Shown: positions 7,802-16,106 of the stretch, piece by piece | How positions within the stretch are numbered: the first letter of the stretch is position 1 | Layout of the letters: every line of letters starts with the position of its first letter | Source: Helicobacter sp. | GTDB lineage: Bacteria; Campylobacterota; Campylobacteria; Campylobacterales; Helicobacteraceae | DNA length: 20,805 bases | Reading direction: 5' to 3' | NCBI RefSeq assembly: GCF_014799995.1 | Contig: NZ_JAAVGY010000007.1 | Span: 1 to 20,805, forward strand | Notes under the pieces: generated by a model | What the model was told of the DNA's origin: nothing | The model's input: the letters and a program-made list of their open reading frames with translations, nothing else | Databases searched by the model: none | Made by a program: the position numbers and the translations under genes

Positions 7802-8362
7802 TTAATACACCCTCTCAATCAAATCACAAAGAATATGTCCCATTAAAATGTGCATTTCCTGAATACGTGGCGTATCATTGCTTGGAGAAATCAGTAGCAC
7901 ATCGCAGAGATTCCGCATTTCTCCCCCCTCACGTCCGCTAAACCCTAGAGTCTGACAACCTATTTCGCGTGCGACTTTTAGGGCATTTAAGACATTCTTA
8001 CTATTTCCACTCGTGGAGATTCCAAGTAGCAAATCTCCGCTTTTTGCCAATGCCTCAACCTGCCTAGAAAACACGGAATCATAGCCATAATCATTGCCAA
8101 TCGCAGTGAGCGCGCTCGTATCTGTTGTAAGCGCAATCGCGCACAAGCCTTTGCGCTCTTTTTTATATCTCCCTGTTAATTCTGCTGCAATATGCTGGCT
8201 ATCTGCGGCACTTCCACCATTGCCACAGAGTAGAATCTTTCCGCCATTTTTCAAGGTGCTTATCGCCATTTGTGCGGCTTTTTGCAAATCCTCCGCTAAA
8301 GATTCCATTTTTTGCGCACTCTCTAAGTGCGAGTGAATCTCCTCTAAGATAATCTGTTTCAT
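7802..8362 (-). CDS. gmhA: Phosphoheptose isomerase GmhA
   Basis: Cytoplasmic enzyme converting sedoheptulose 7-phosphate to D-glycero-D-manno-heptose 7-phosphate, the first step of the LPS inner-core heptose pathway. The 186-residue length is normal for the family. It is a single SIS domain with GGKILLCGNGGSAADSQH (about 40-57), AAELTGRYKKER, LTTDTSALTAIGNDYGYD, and ISTSGNSKN at the second phosphosugar loop. It ends with the helix RIQEMHILMGHILCD, which carries the conserved Glu and His of the active site. The ATG at 8362 abuts the stop of hldE. The gene follows hldD and hldE in pathway-clustered order, as in H. pylori. gmhB, the phosphatase needed between the two HldE reactions, is not present in this window. 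Confidence 0.96.
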   Translation of the reverse strand: MKQIILEEIHSHLESAQKMESLAEDLQKAAQMAISTLKNGGKILLCGNGGSAADSQHIAAELTGRYKKERKGLCAIALTTDTSALTAIGNDYGYDSVFSRQVEALAKSGDLLLGISTSGNSKNVLNALKVAREIGCQTLGFSGREGGEMRNLCDVLLISPSNDTPRIQEMHILMGHILCDLIERVY

Positions 8363-9925
8363 TTAAGATTCCTTTATTTTTTGGATTAATTGGGTTGTGC
8401 TCTTGCCCTCCACAAATTCTATCAAGCGCACCACATCGCTAAACTCACTTCCTACCACTTCCTTGCCCTGATAATCCGCACCTTTTACTAACACATTAGG
8501 GCGAATCCTTGCAATCAAGTTTTGTGGCGTGTCCTCACTAAATACTATCACAAAATCCACACATTCCAGAGCGCAAAGCATTGCGATTCTCTCTTGCTCA
8601 CTATTAATAGGGCGCGATTCCCCTTTAAGTCGCTTGATAGAATCATCACTATTTAAGCCCACGATGAGTAAATCTCCCAAAGCACGCGCTTTGTGCAAAT
8701 AATCAATATGCCCTAAGTGCAAAATATCAAAGCAACCATTGGTGAAAATCACTTTGTAATTTTCTCTTTTTAATTGCGCAAGGGATTCTAAAAATACATC
8801 AAAGTCTTGCGCCTTAACCCATTTATCCCAATAAGGATTTGGGGGCTGCCTCTTAAGAATCTTTGCGATTTGCCTGCCCAACTCTACGCCACTAGATACA
8901 AAGTTTTCTGTGCCAAAGATTTTTAAAAATTGCGCATTTGCCAAAGTAGAATCCAAAAGATTATTGCGCCTAAGATAAGCAAGAATCTCTGCTTTGCTCG
9001 CTGTCGCAGAGCCGACTTTGCTCACCACAACTGCTGCTGCAGCATTGGCGAAATACACGCTTTGGTAAATCGGCTCACCCAATGCGAGCATATAAGCCAA
9101 AGAGGCAATCACCGTATCCCCTGCTCCTGTTACATCAAAGACTTCCCGCGCAATCGTTGGGATTCTCTCTAGCTTAATGTTATCTCCTTGCACAGAATCC
9201 CTTTGTACAAATGCGATTCCGTCTTCGCTTAGGGTGATGAGCGAGATTTCTAATTCGCATATTCTTTGTAACTCTAGGATACAACTTTTAAGAGAATCCT
9301 CATCACAAATCGCGATTCCTGTGGCTTGTATTGCCTCTTTTTTGTTAGGAGTAAGCAGGGTTGCACCCTTGTATTTGCGATAATCTCTACCCTTTGGGTC
9401 AGCCAAAATCGGGAGATTATGTGTTTTTGCCAAAGCAATTAACTCTTGCGTCAATCTTTCGCTTAGCACACCCTTTTGATAATCACTTAGCACGAGACAT
9501 TGGATTTTGGATTCCGTAATAGTCGTTTTGACAAAATCCAAAATAAACTCTTCGCCCTCTTTAGAGATAGGGCTTTTGTCCTCTCTATCAATGCGCACGA
9601 CTTGCTGGTGTGCGGCAATCAAGCGCGATTTCTGTGTCGTGGGACGTGAGGGATTCATAAAAATACCTTGTGTTTGAATGCCTCTACTCTCTAATTCTTT
9701 CTTGAGTGCTCCTCCTGCCTCATCACAACCCGCTACGCCACAAATCCATACATTGGATTCTAAGCTCACAAGATTATTTGCCACATTACAAGCACCGCCC
9801 AAGTTTAACGATTCTTTCTTGACATCAATCACTTGCACGGGTGCTTCTGGCGAAATGCGTTCGCAATTCCCCCAAATATAATGGTCTAAAATCAAATCAC
9901 CTACAACTAAAATATTGGGTTTCAC
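8363..9925 (-). CDS. hldE: Bifunctional heptose kinase/adenylyltransferase HldE
   Basis: Catalyses two steps of ADP-heptose synthesis. The N-terminal ribokinase-like domain phosphorylates D-glycero-D-manno-heptose 7-phosphate, with the start VVGDLILDHYIWG, LGGACNVANN, and the ATP/catalytic loop DVTGAGDT at about 264-271. The C-terminal nucleotidyltransferase domain attaches AMP, with FTNGCFDILHLGH and its HxGH motif at about 403-406, and ISxx-type loop LKGESRPINSE. I place the start at the GTG at 9925-9923, not the ATG at 9952. The GTG overlaps the hldD stop as GTGA, has AGGA at good spacing, and gives the usual N-terminus MKPNILVVGDLI. At about 520 residues it is longer than the H. pylori enzyme (about 460) because the linker between domains is extended (roughly 320-390). 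Confidence 0.95.
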   Translation of the reverse strand: MKPNILVVGDLILDHYIWGNCERISPEAPVQVIDVKKESLNLGGACNVANNLVSLESNVWICGVAGCDEAGGALKKELESRGIQTQGIFMNPSRPTTQKSRLIAAHQQVVRIDREDKSPISKEGEEFILDFVKTTITESKIQCLVLSDYQKGVLSERLTQELIALAKTHNLPILADPKGRDYRKYKGATLLTPNKKEAIQATGIAICDEDSLKSCILELQRICELEISLITLSEDGIAFVQRDSVQGDNIKLERIPTIAREVFDVTGAGDTVIASLAYMLALGEPIYQSVYFANAAAAVVVSKVGSATASKAEILAYLRRNNLLDSTLANAQFLKIFGTENFVSSGVELGRQIAKILKRQPPNPYWDKWVKAQDFDVFLESLAQLKRENYKVIFTNGCFDILHLGHIDYLHKARALGDLLIVGLNSDDSIKRLKGESRPINSEQERIAMLCALECVDFVIVFSEDTPQNLIARIRPNVLVKGADYQGKEVVGSEFSDVVRLIEFVEGKSTTQLIQKIKES

Positions 9926-10947
9926 GCATTGTTTCCTAGAACTTCGTCCCATAAATTACTCTTATGGATTGCTTTGATTTGGCTTAAATAATTTTTGATT
10001 CCTACTTCTAGTGAGAATCGCGGCTGATAATTTAAGAATTTTTCGCTCAAAACGATATTGGCTTGTGTGTGTGTTTGAAAAAACTCATAAGGATTCTCAA
10101 TATATTCCACTTCAAACTCTCCCAGATCCACTTTCAAGCACTCTACAATCTCATTATAGCTTCTTGCCTTACCACTGCCGACATTATAGACTCCGCTTTT
10201 CTTGGCTTTGATTGCTTTGACATTGGCTTGAATTACATCTTGGATATACACGAAATCGCGTTTTTGTTCTCCCATTTTAAACAAACGCACTTTTTTAGAC
10301 TTCAAGGCTTGCAAGCCTAGTTGTAAAATCATTGAAGCGGTTTTGCCTTTATAAACTTCATTCTCGCCATAAACATTAAAATAACGCAAACCCACAATAT
10401 TTAAAAGCGGAAAATTCTTTAAATATTTGAAAGTCAAATTGTCCATCATTAGCTTAGAAAACCCATAAACATTTTCTGGAATCTCTCCACTTCCAATGCT
10501 ATTGGGTGCGGGACTATTCCCATAAACCCCTGCACTAGAGGCATAAATCATACTCGCATTGCTACGCAATGCCAAATCCAACAAATCCTTATACGCATTC
10601 ACATTCGCACGCAAAACCGCTTCCTGATTCCTCACCGTAGTATCAGAAATAGCGGCTTGATGAAAAATATAATCAAATTTTCGCTTCTCTAGCCTCTCCA
10701 AATCCTCTTTATTGGTAATATCCCCGACAATCACTTCACCACGAAAATCAAGCAAATTTTTAAAATGCCCTAAAGATTTCCAATTGCCATTGCCAAATTT
10801 TGTTTCACTTCTAAAGCTATCAAACACCACTACTTCCGCATCTTTATGGTGCTTTTGAAAATAAAGTGCGAGATTTGAGCCAATAAATCCTGCCCCCCCT
10901 GTGATTAAGATTCGCTTTCCTTTCAAAGAATCATCAATATATTGCAA
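9922..10947 (-). CDS. hldD: ADP-heptose 6-epimerase HldD (RfaD)
   Basis: Last step of the pathway: epimerises ADP-D-glycero- to ADP-L-glycero-D-manno-heptose, using bound NADP, in the cytoplasm. It is a short-chain-dehydrogenase-like fold with the nucleotide loop ITGGAGFIGSNLA near the N-terminus, FHQAAISDTT, SSAGVYG, the catalytic YGFSK, LRYFNVYG, and the conserved MGEQKRDFVYIQDV. I chose the TTG at 10947: a perfect AAAGGAG lies five bases upstream, and it gives MQYIDDSL, close to the MRYIDDEL I remember in H. pylori. The TTG at 10962 would place its codons over that ribosome site. It heads the hldD-hldE-gmhA unit. Confidence 0.95.
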   Translation of the reverse strand: MQYIDDSLKGKRILITGGAGFIGSNLALYFQKHHKDAEVVVFDSFRSETKFGNGNWKSLGHFKNLLDFRGEVIVGDITNKEDLERLEKRKFDYIFHQAAISDTTVRNQEAVLRANVNAYKDLLDLALRSNASMIYASSAGVYGNSPAPNSIGSGEIPENVYGFSKLMMDNLTFKYLKNFPLLNIVGLRYFNVYGENEVYKGKTASMILQLGLQALKSKKVRLFKMGEQKRDFVYIQDVIQANVKAIKAKKSGVYNVGSGKARSYNEIVECLKVDLGEFEVEYIENPYEFFQTHTQANIVLSEKFLNYQPRFSLEVGIKNYLSQIKAIHKSNLWDEVLGNNA

Positions 10948-10974
10948 ATTATCTCCTTTCAAAGATTTAAAGCT

Positions 10975-10980
10975 ATTTTA
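10975..10980 (-). promoter_or_regulatory. Likely -10 box of the hldD-hldE-gmhA promoter
   Basis: On the minus strand TAAAAT follows ATTTTGC, 27 bases upstream of the TTG start of hldD. The box matches those upstream of rpsF and the comM-like gene. Confidence 0.45.
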
Positions 10981-11105
10981 GCAAAATTCTAGGCATTTGC
11001 GATAAAAGACGCGAGGAAATCTTAAATTAATTCTTTCTTAAGAATCAAGAATGTAAGATTAAATCCAAAGTGAGGCATTAAGTTTAAGTGAGATTGTGAA
11101 TTAAA

Positions 11106-11321
11106 ATGAAAAAGCAATACACCAAATACCACGACATCAAAGGCAAAAGGCTATGTATAGGGGACTATGCAGAGATAACACCGCTTAAAGTGGGGGAAAC
11201 TTTTGAAGTGGAAGTTGTAAAATGTAAAAATGGCGAGATTGCTTTATATTGTGAAACCACAAACCAATATTTTACGCATTGCGATATTTTGTATCAAATC
11301 ATAAGAAAGACTAAAAAATAA
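11106..11321 (+). CDS. Small unrecognised protein, 71 residues
   Basis: Basic, short protein without a signal peptide or membrane segment. The sequence alternates short hydrophobic strands and charged turns (RLCIGDYAEITPL, then GETFEVEVVKCKNGEIALYC). This suggests a small all-beta domain. It starts at an ATG 158 bases from the divergent hldD start. The ribosome site is weak (GTGAG about ten bases upstream). It is followed by 275 bases without a gene. Amino-acid composition looks coding, but I cannot name the family, and the gene could be a remnant of a transferred element. Confidence 0.5.
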   Translation: MKKQYTKYHDIKGKRLCIGDYAEITPLKVGETFEVEVVKCKNGEIALYCETTNQYFTHCDILYQIIRKTKK

Positions 11322-11503
11322 AATTGAATTAAAGCCTAGAGAAAGAGCCCTTACAAAACAATCCAAATTTCTTGTTCTTAAAAAACAATAATTGTGCCCA
11401 AAAATGTCTTTTATTAGATTCTAACTCTATACTTTTTCAAAACAAAAAAGTTTCAAAAAGTTCAACAATTTAGAGAGATTATGCTATCATTTCGCATTTT
11501 ATT
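11322..11503. other. AT-rich intergenic stretch before the octamer tract
   Basis: No gene seen. It holds an imperfect inverted repeat at 11431-11461 (ACTTTTT and AAAAAGT arms, A-rich centre) with no following T-run, so it is a poor terminator candidate. A possible promoter for the downstream HDOD gene lies at 11482-11490. Confidence 0.4.
11482..11490 (+). promoter_or_regulatory. Possible extended -10 box (TGCTATCAT) upstream of HDOD gene
   Basis: TGC followed by TATCAT reads as an extended -10. Transcription would begin near 11497, placing the whole GATTCTTT repeat tract in the untranslated leader. Read by eye only. Confidence 0.35.
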
Positions 11504-11575
11504 GATTCTTTGATTCTTTGATTCTTTGATTCTTTGATTCTTTGATTCTTTGATTCTTTGATTCTTTGATTCTTT
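11504..11575 (+). repeat. Tandem octamer tract, nine copies of GATTCTTT
   Basis: Nine perfect head-to-tail copies of GATTCTTT fill 72 bases, ending 21 bases before the ATG of the HDOD gene. Eight is not a multiple of three. Every plus-strand frame meets a TGA inside the tract, so it is not translated as part of the HDOD gene. Perfect short tandem repeats of this length are slippage-prone and are typical of contingency loci. Its position suggests it would act through leader or promoter spacing. Each unit also contains a GATTC pentamer, a word that is very common across this window. Confidence 0.97.
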
Positions 11576-11596
11576 AAATTTTGGATTGAATTTATT

Positions 11597-12454
11597 ATGT
11601 TGAAAAATACAATGAAAGACTTTGTAATCAATGAAATTGACGCTTTACCCCCATTGCCCGAAACAATCGTTGAGCTACAAAGGGTTTGCTCACGCGAAAA
11701 TTCTAGCATTAAGCAAGTAGCTAATGTCATTGAGCAAGACCCCTTTTTGACAATGGATTTAATCAAAAGTGCTAATTCTCCTCTCTATGGCTATCATCGT
11801 GAAGTCAATTCTATCTTGCAAGCCGTTTCAATGTTTGGAATCTCCACTTCAAAGGGCTTAGCAATTGCAAGCGCAATGCGGGCAAAATTCATCATAGATT
11901 TGACACCCTATCAGCTAGAAGTCAGCCAATTTGTTGATGTTTCCAATATCAAAAATGCCTTTTTATGTCGCTGGCAGCAAAAAAACATTCATTTGCTAGA
12001 GGTTTTAGTCCCCTGCGCACTTGTAATGCACATTGGTATGGTGATTATCTCAAATTGCTTAAGGCGAGCCAACCAACAAAAAGAATTTATGCAAAAGATT
12101 AATCCTTTCAGTTTTTTAGAAGTTGAACAAAATATGCTTGGCTGCAATCAATTTGAAGTTTTAGAATATTTGTTTGAGCATTGGAGCTTTGAAGAAACAA
12201 TGGTGCAGGTAATGCACTATCTCAATCACCCAACTCCACCCGAAAACTTGCAAGTCTATATTTATCCGCTAAGGGTGCTTAATGCACTCATTACCCCCTA
12301 TGAAATCGCCAAACAAAAGCAAATTCTAGAGGCAAGAGACTTGGTGCAACAATACCACTTAGACTTAGAGGGCTTTGATATTACTTTAGAAAATATGCGG
12401 CTTGATACAGAAATGGATTCGCCTAATGAGGATTATTCTTTAGTTGATGAATGA
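11597..12454 (+). CDS. HDOD-domain protein
   Basis: 285 residues. The N-terminal two-thirds is an HDOD domain, a catalytically silent relative of HD phosphohydrolases usually found in signalling and stress-regulation proteins. The sequence opens with ALPPLPETIVELQRV and continues with VANVIEQDPFLTMDLIKSAN and the conserved SPLYG, then ILQAVSMFGISTSKGLAI, as in other HDOD proteins. The C-terminal part (about 210-285) is helical and acidic without a named domain. No GGDEF, EAL or receiver domain is attached, so its output is unknown. The ATG at 11597 has only a poor ribosome site; a second ATG five codons later is possible. It overlaps the RNase R start by eight bases, so the two are co-expressed, and the octamer tract lies just upstream. 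Confidence 0.85.
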   Translation: MLKNTMKDFVINEIDALPPLPETIVELQRVCSRENSSIKQVANVIEQDPFLTMDLIKSANSPLYGYHREVNSILQAVSMFGISTSKGLAIASAMRAKFIIDLTPYQLEVSQFVDVSNIKNAFLCRWQQKNIHLLEVLVPCALVMHIGMVIISNCLRRANQQKEFMQKINPFSFLEVEQNMLGCNQFEVLEYLFEHWSFEETMVQVMHYLNHPTPPENLQVYIYPLRVLNALITPYEIAKQKQILEARDLVQQYHLDLEGFDITLENMRLDTEMDSPNEDYSLVDE

Positions 12455-14612
12455 GTTTTTGAATCTTTTGCAAGAGGGGATTCCGCTTGATTTAAAACTC
12501 GCAGATTCTTTTAAGCAAATCCTAGAATCGCTCCTGCGCCTTGAGGTGCTAACACTGCGCAAAAACCGCTATTTCTTGCAAAAACGATTCTGCATTGGTA
12601 GAGTAGAATTAGCGCGTGAGGGTTACGGGTTTGTGATTCCATTACCAAAATCCAAAAAGCAAGATTGGCTGGTAGAGAAAAACTTCCTAAAAGGTGCGCA
12701 AAGAGGCGATATTGTGCTCGCTAAAGCACTGCACAAAACCTTTCATAACCTCCGCCGTCCCCACGCAAAAATCCTCACTATCTTAGAATCCAAAGAGAAA
12801 TTTGCCTTTTGCTATTTAGAAAAATACAAGCTAGACTGTATCGCTATTTCAATCCCCAATGAGATTCCTTATAAAATCAAAGCGAGCCAAAAATCACTCA
12901 AGACTTTGCCCTCGCATACAATCTTAAAACTCAATCCTAAAAATGGGGAGATTTTGGAGATTTTAGGCACATTAGATGACCCCAAAATAGACGAAATCCT
13001 TGCACTAAGCCTCTATGCAAGGCAGGAATCTTTTAGTCTCAATGCACAACTCCAAGCCGAGGGATTCCAAGAAGTGCGCCTAAAGGATTTCAAAGAACGC
13101 ACAAATTGCACACATTTGCCCTTTTGTGCGATTGACCCACTAGGAGCAAAAGACCACGATGACGCAGTTTATTTTGATGCGGAATCCTCTGTGCTGTATG
13201 TCGCCATTGCCGATGTGAGCCATTATGTCCCCAAAGATTCCCCGCTAGATTTGGAGGCAAGGAATCGCGGCTTTAGCGTTTATTTCCCGCACAAATCTAT
13301 TCCAATGCTACCACGCTCATTGAGTGAAAATCTTTGCTCATTGAATGAAGGTAAATTGCGTCTTGCAATGGTTTGGAAAATTCGCTTGCACAAGCGCACC
13401 CAAGCCGTGCTTCATAGCGAACTCTTTGAGGCAGTGATTAAGGTACGCCAAAAACTCACCTATGAAGCGGTAGATGAATTACTAAAAAACGGCACGAACA
13501 AGCATATTTTGCCCATATTAAGAAAGCCAATTCTTCATCTCCACTCCCTCGCCCAGAAGCTACGCAAGAGACGTTTGAAGCTTGGCTTTGACTTCTTAGG
13601 CGATGAAAAGATAATGCAACTAGACAAAAACCTAGAATTAAAAGACTTGAAAATAGAATCGCAAACGTCAAGCCACCAACTCATTGAAGAATGTATGCTG
13701 CTTGCAAACATTGAGAGTGCGAAGCTACAAACCCAAAAACTCACCCAAAAGGACGAAAGTTTAAAGCTAGGCATTTACCGCGTCCATTCACAGCCCAAAT
13801 ACGATGGAATCTTAGAGTTATTCACAGAACTTAAGGCATTAGGAATTTGGCAAAAAGCGATTCCGCGAAATATCAAAGACTTCCACCAAGCTATTTTGGA
13901 GGTGCAACGCATTGCAAAAGCAAGCAACATAGAGACAGAAGTAGATAAGTTTATCATCAAGTCTATGCCACAAGCGGCTTATGCAAGCCATAATATCGGA
14001 CATTTTGGGTTAGGATTTGAAGCTTATAGTCATTTTACTTCTCCGATTCGCCGTTATGGCGACTTGCTTTTGCATAGAATCCTTAAAGCAAAAGTCAAGC
14101 TCTGCGAAGACTGTGAGACTAAGGAATCTCTCCCTTTGCTTTGCGAGACTTTAAGCCAAAAAGAACGTGAAGTCGCCAAGGTGGAAATGGACTTCAAAGA
14201 CCGCAAATTCGCGCGATTCTTACACCATAGAATCGGGCAAGCCTTTCTTGGCTTTATCCTCAATGATTCCAAGCCCGAACTCATCTCGCTTACCACTCCT
14301 CCATTGCAAGGCGCACGCGTGATATGCCTCAAAGGCAATGGTGTCCAATATCAAAAAGTACGTGTTCAGATTGTAGAAGTCAATGTCGCAACTGCCAAAA
14401 TTTATGGTAGAATCGTAGAAAGCTATAATGAAAGTCTTGGAATCGCAAATGAGCAGATTTCTCAATATCTCTTGACAAAGTCCAATCAGAAAGAAAAGCA
14501 AGCAAGGCAAAAAGCCAAAGAAAAGGCGCAAAATATAGCACAAAAAATCAAACGCGGCAAAAGGAATCGCAATGCAAAGATTCAATCTCTCCCGCGCCAT
14601 AGAGGTAAATAA
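12447..14612 (+). CDS. rnr: Ribonuclease R (RNB-family exoribonuclease)
   Basis: Processive 3'-5' exoribonuclease that degrades structured RNA. Domains in order: a winged-helix-like N-terminus, a cold-shock domain (about 50-95, REGYGFVIPLP), and an RNB catalytic domain (about 225-545). The RNB domain carries the metal-binding IDPLGAKDHDDAV, where the four catalytic aspartates are kept, and SHFTSPIRRYGDLLLHRIL. An S1-like region follows, then a Lys/Arg-rich tail that probably binds RNA. At about 721 residues it is shorter than E. coli RNase R (about 813) and longer than the H. pylori protein (about 640). I prefer the ATG at 12447 over the TTG one codon earlier. It overlaps the HDOD stop, and its own stop overlaps the holA start as TAATG. 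Confidence 0.95.
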   Translation: MNEFLNLLQEGIPLDLKLADSFKQILESLLRLEVLTLRKNRYFLQKRFCIGRVELAREGYGFVIPLPKSKKQDWLVEKNFLKGAQRGDIVLAKALHKTFHNLRRPHAKILTILESKEKFAFCYLEKYKLDCIAISIPNEIPYKIKASQKSLKTLPSHTILKLNPKNGEILEILGTLDDPKIDEILALSLYARQESFSLNAQLQAEGFQEVRLKDFKERTNCTHLPFCAIDPLGAKDHDDAVYFDAESSVLYVAIADVSHYVPKDSPLDLEARNRGFSVYFPHKSIPMLPRSLSENLCSLNEGKLRLAMVWKIRLHKRTQAVLHSELFEAVIKVRQKLTYEAVDELLKNGTNKHILPILRKPILHLHSLAQKLRKRRLKLGFDFLGDEKIMQLDKNLELKDLKIESQTSSHQLIEECMLLANIESAKLQTQKLTQKDESLKLGIYRVHSQPKYDGILELFTELKALGIWQKAIPRNIKDFHQAILEVQRIAKASNIETEVDKFIIKSMPQAAYASHNIGHFGLGFEAYSHFTSPIRRYGDLLLHRILKAKVKLCEDCETKESLPLLCETLSQKEREVAKVEMDFKDRKFARFLHHRIGQAFLGFILNDSKPELISLTTPPLQGARVICLKGNGVQYQKVRVQIVEVNVATAKIYGRIVESYNESLGIANEQISQYLLTKSNQKEKQARQKAKEKAQNIAQKIKRGKRNRNAKIQSLPRHRGK

Positions 14613-15625
14613 TGTATAAAAAAGAATTGGACACCAAACTTGCCAAACAAGCAGAAATTCGCGCGATTTTGCTTTATGGTGAAGCAATGTTTTTAATCGG
14701 TTATTATGGGGAGAAAATCGCACAAAGGATTCTTGCAAAGGGTTGCGAAAAAAACAGCTTTTATTTTGGAGAATTTGATTTCCAAAATGCACTTGCTTGT
14801 TTTTCTCAAGGCTCACTCTTTGGCGATGAAACGCTTGTATGGATTAAAATTGATAAAAAGATTCCTAAAAAACAGCTAGATTCCTTGATAAAATCCCTCT
14901 TGCAAAATGGCGCAGGCTATCTCATCATAGAATTTTACCAAGCCGAAAACAAAAGTGCGGGAGAATATGCGGCGGACGCGCGCGCAATGGCTGCGAGTTT
15001 CCCCGCAAATCTTGCCAAAGCAGGAGTGTTTGAAGCGCGATTCTTCACGCCAAATCTCAATGAGGCAATGGGGATTTTAAAAGAATATGCGCAAAATCTC
15101 AAAATCCAAATTTCAGACTTTAACCTGCGCAAAATCTTAGAACAACAAAATTTTGATTTGGGATTAAGCATCGCCGAACTCCGAAAATATGCAATTTTTG
15201 ACCAAGAAATCAATGCAGAAATAGTTGAGGGCTTGGGTTATAGTCTAGGCAGTGTCAAACTAGAAGAGATTTTAGAATCCTTGCTACTCAAAAAGCCTTA
15301 TTTTGACAAATTATCCCAATTTTTAGAACAAGGATTTGAAGAAGTGCCGCTTATCAATGAAGTGCAAAAATACTTTTTCGTGCTTTTTTTGTTTGCAAGC
15401 CATATTAAAATCTATGGTGAAGCCTCATCGCAAGAGGTTTTGGGCTATAAACTGCCTCCTTTATTATTGGAGCAAAAAAAACGTTTTGCGATTCTCATCA
15501 AAGAATCCCAATATGAATTGATTTTTTCTATCCTCAATACTTGGCGGGAGGATTCTCTAAGGGGTATCAATAAAGGAAATGGATTTTTGAGTGCTTTAAT
15601 GAAAATTCAAGCAATTTTAAGATAA
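14612..15625 (+). CDS. holA: DNA polymerase III delta subunit HolA
   Basis: Clamp-loader subunit that opens the beta sliding clamp. The 337-residue protein matches the family in length and in the Campylobacterota form: N-terminal AILLYGEAMFLIGYYGEKI, FSQGSLFGDETLVWIKIDKK, the AAA-like core with YLIIEFYQAE, and the C-terminal collar helices ending REDSLRGINKGNG and SALMKIQAILR. Order rnr-holA-rpsF-ssb-rpsR is the one I know from H. pylori (HP1248 down to HP1244), which supports the call. The ATG shares one base with the rnr stop. The stop codon TAA at 15623 is also the first half of the TAAAAT box of the next promoter. Confidence 0.9.
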   Translation: MYKKELDTKLAKQAEIRAILLYGEAMFLIGYYGEKIAQRILAKGCEKNSFYFGEFDFQNALACFSQGSLFGDETLVWIKIDKKIPKKQLDSLIKSLLQNGAGYLIIEFYQAENKSAGEYAADARAMAASFPANLAKAGVFEARFFTPNLNEAMGILKEYAQNLKIQISDFNLRKILEQQNFDLGLSIAELRKYAIFDQEINAEIVEGLGYSLGSVKLEEILESLLLKKPYFDKLSQFLEQGFEEVPLINEVQKYFFVLFLFASHIKIYGEASSQEVLGYKLPPLLLEQKKRFAILIKESQYELIFSILNTWREDSLRGINKGNGFLSALMKIQAILR

Positions 15626-15628
15626 AAT
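15623..15628 (+). promoter_or_regulatory. Likely -10 box of the rpsF-ssb-rpsR operon
   Basis: TAAAAT followed by CCGCC, overlapping the holA stop. The same TAAAATCCGC word precedes the comM-like gene at 19007. Transcription would start near 15635, giving a leader of about 67 bases. Confidence 0.5.
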
Positions 15629-15659
15629 CCGCCTCTTTACATTTGTAAATTTAATCCTT

Positions 15660-15682
15660 GCTCTTTTGAAATGCAAAAGGGC
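15660..15682 (+). promoter_or_regulatory. Hairpin in the rpsF leader, possible S6:S18 autoregulatory element
   Basis: Nine paired positions (GCTCTTTTG against CAAAAGGGC, one G-T pair) enclose a five-base loop AAATG, ending nine bases before the ribosome site AAGGAG. No T-run follows, so it is not a terminator. A second small hairpin, TTTACA/TGTAAA, lies at 15636-15649. rpsF leaders bound by the S6:S18 dimer are known in other bacteria. Whether this hairpin has the required bulge is not evident. Confidence 0.5.
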
Positions 15683-15701
15683 AAATCCATAAGGAGACTT
15701 T

Positions 15702-16097
15702 ATGCGTTTTTACGAAACTATGTTTGTGGTTAAACCCACTCTGACACAAGAGGAAATCACTCAAAAGATTGATTTTTATAAAACCGCTATCATCAATAAT
15801 GGCGGCGAAATTAGCGCAACTTTAGATATGGGTATGCGCAATCTTGCTTATGAAATCAAAAAAAACAAACGTGGCTATTATTTTGTCATTTATTTTAAAG
15901 CAGAATCAAAGCTCGTCTTAGAGCTAGAACGCCTTTACCGTATTAATGAAGATATTTTGCGCTTTATCGTGATTAAATACGAAAGCAAAAAAGAGCAAAA
16001 AGCGTGGGAAACTTTGGTAGATAGAACAATCAACAACAAAAAATCTACTCCCCTAAAAGAAAAAGAGGCGGAAGAAAAAGCAGCTTCTCAAGAATAA
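15702..16097 (+). CDS. rpsF: 30S ribosomal protein S6
   Basis: Small-subunit ribosomal protein that binds 16S rRNA as a dimer with S18, encoded two genes downstream. 131 residues with the family start MRFYETMFVVKPTLTQEE and the strand GGEISATLDMGMRNLAYEIKK-type region followed by GYYFVIYFKAESK and LRFIVIKYE. The last 25 residues are Lys/Glu-rich and probably disordered, a common extension in this phylum. A perfect AAGGAG lies seven bases before the ATG. It heads the rpsF-ssb-rpsR operon, with its own promoter and leader hairpin. Confidence 0.97.
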   Translation: MRFYETMFVVKPTLTQEEITQKIDFYKTAIINNGGEISATLDMGMRNLAYEIKKNKRGYYFVIYFKAESKLVLELERLYRINEDILRFIVIKYESKKEQKAWETLVDRTINNKKSTPLKEKEAEEKAASQE

Positions 16098-16106
16098 GGG
16101 TATTTG

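Noticed and set aside
11431..11461. A/T-rich inverted repeat as a terminator
   Set aside because: Arms are nearly pure A/T with a mismatch and no T-run follows; it may occur by chance in this composition.
11479..11766. Minus-strand ORF encoding repeated KESKNQRI units
   Set aside because: The repeats come from translating the octamer tract; the rest is antisense to the HDOD coding start and no ribosome site is seen.
14220..14816. Minus-strand 198-codon ORF across the rnr-holA junction
   Set aside because: It is antisense to two well-identified genes, and its composition is that of a shadow frame.
15660..15682. Hairpin as rho-independent terminator after holA
   Set aside because: No T-run follows the stem, and the rpsF ribosome site comes immediately after.
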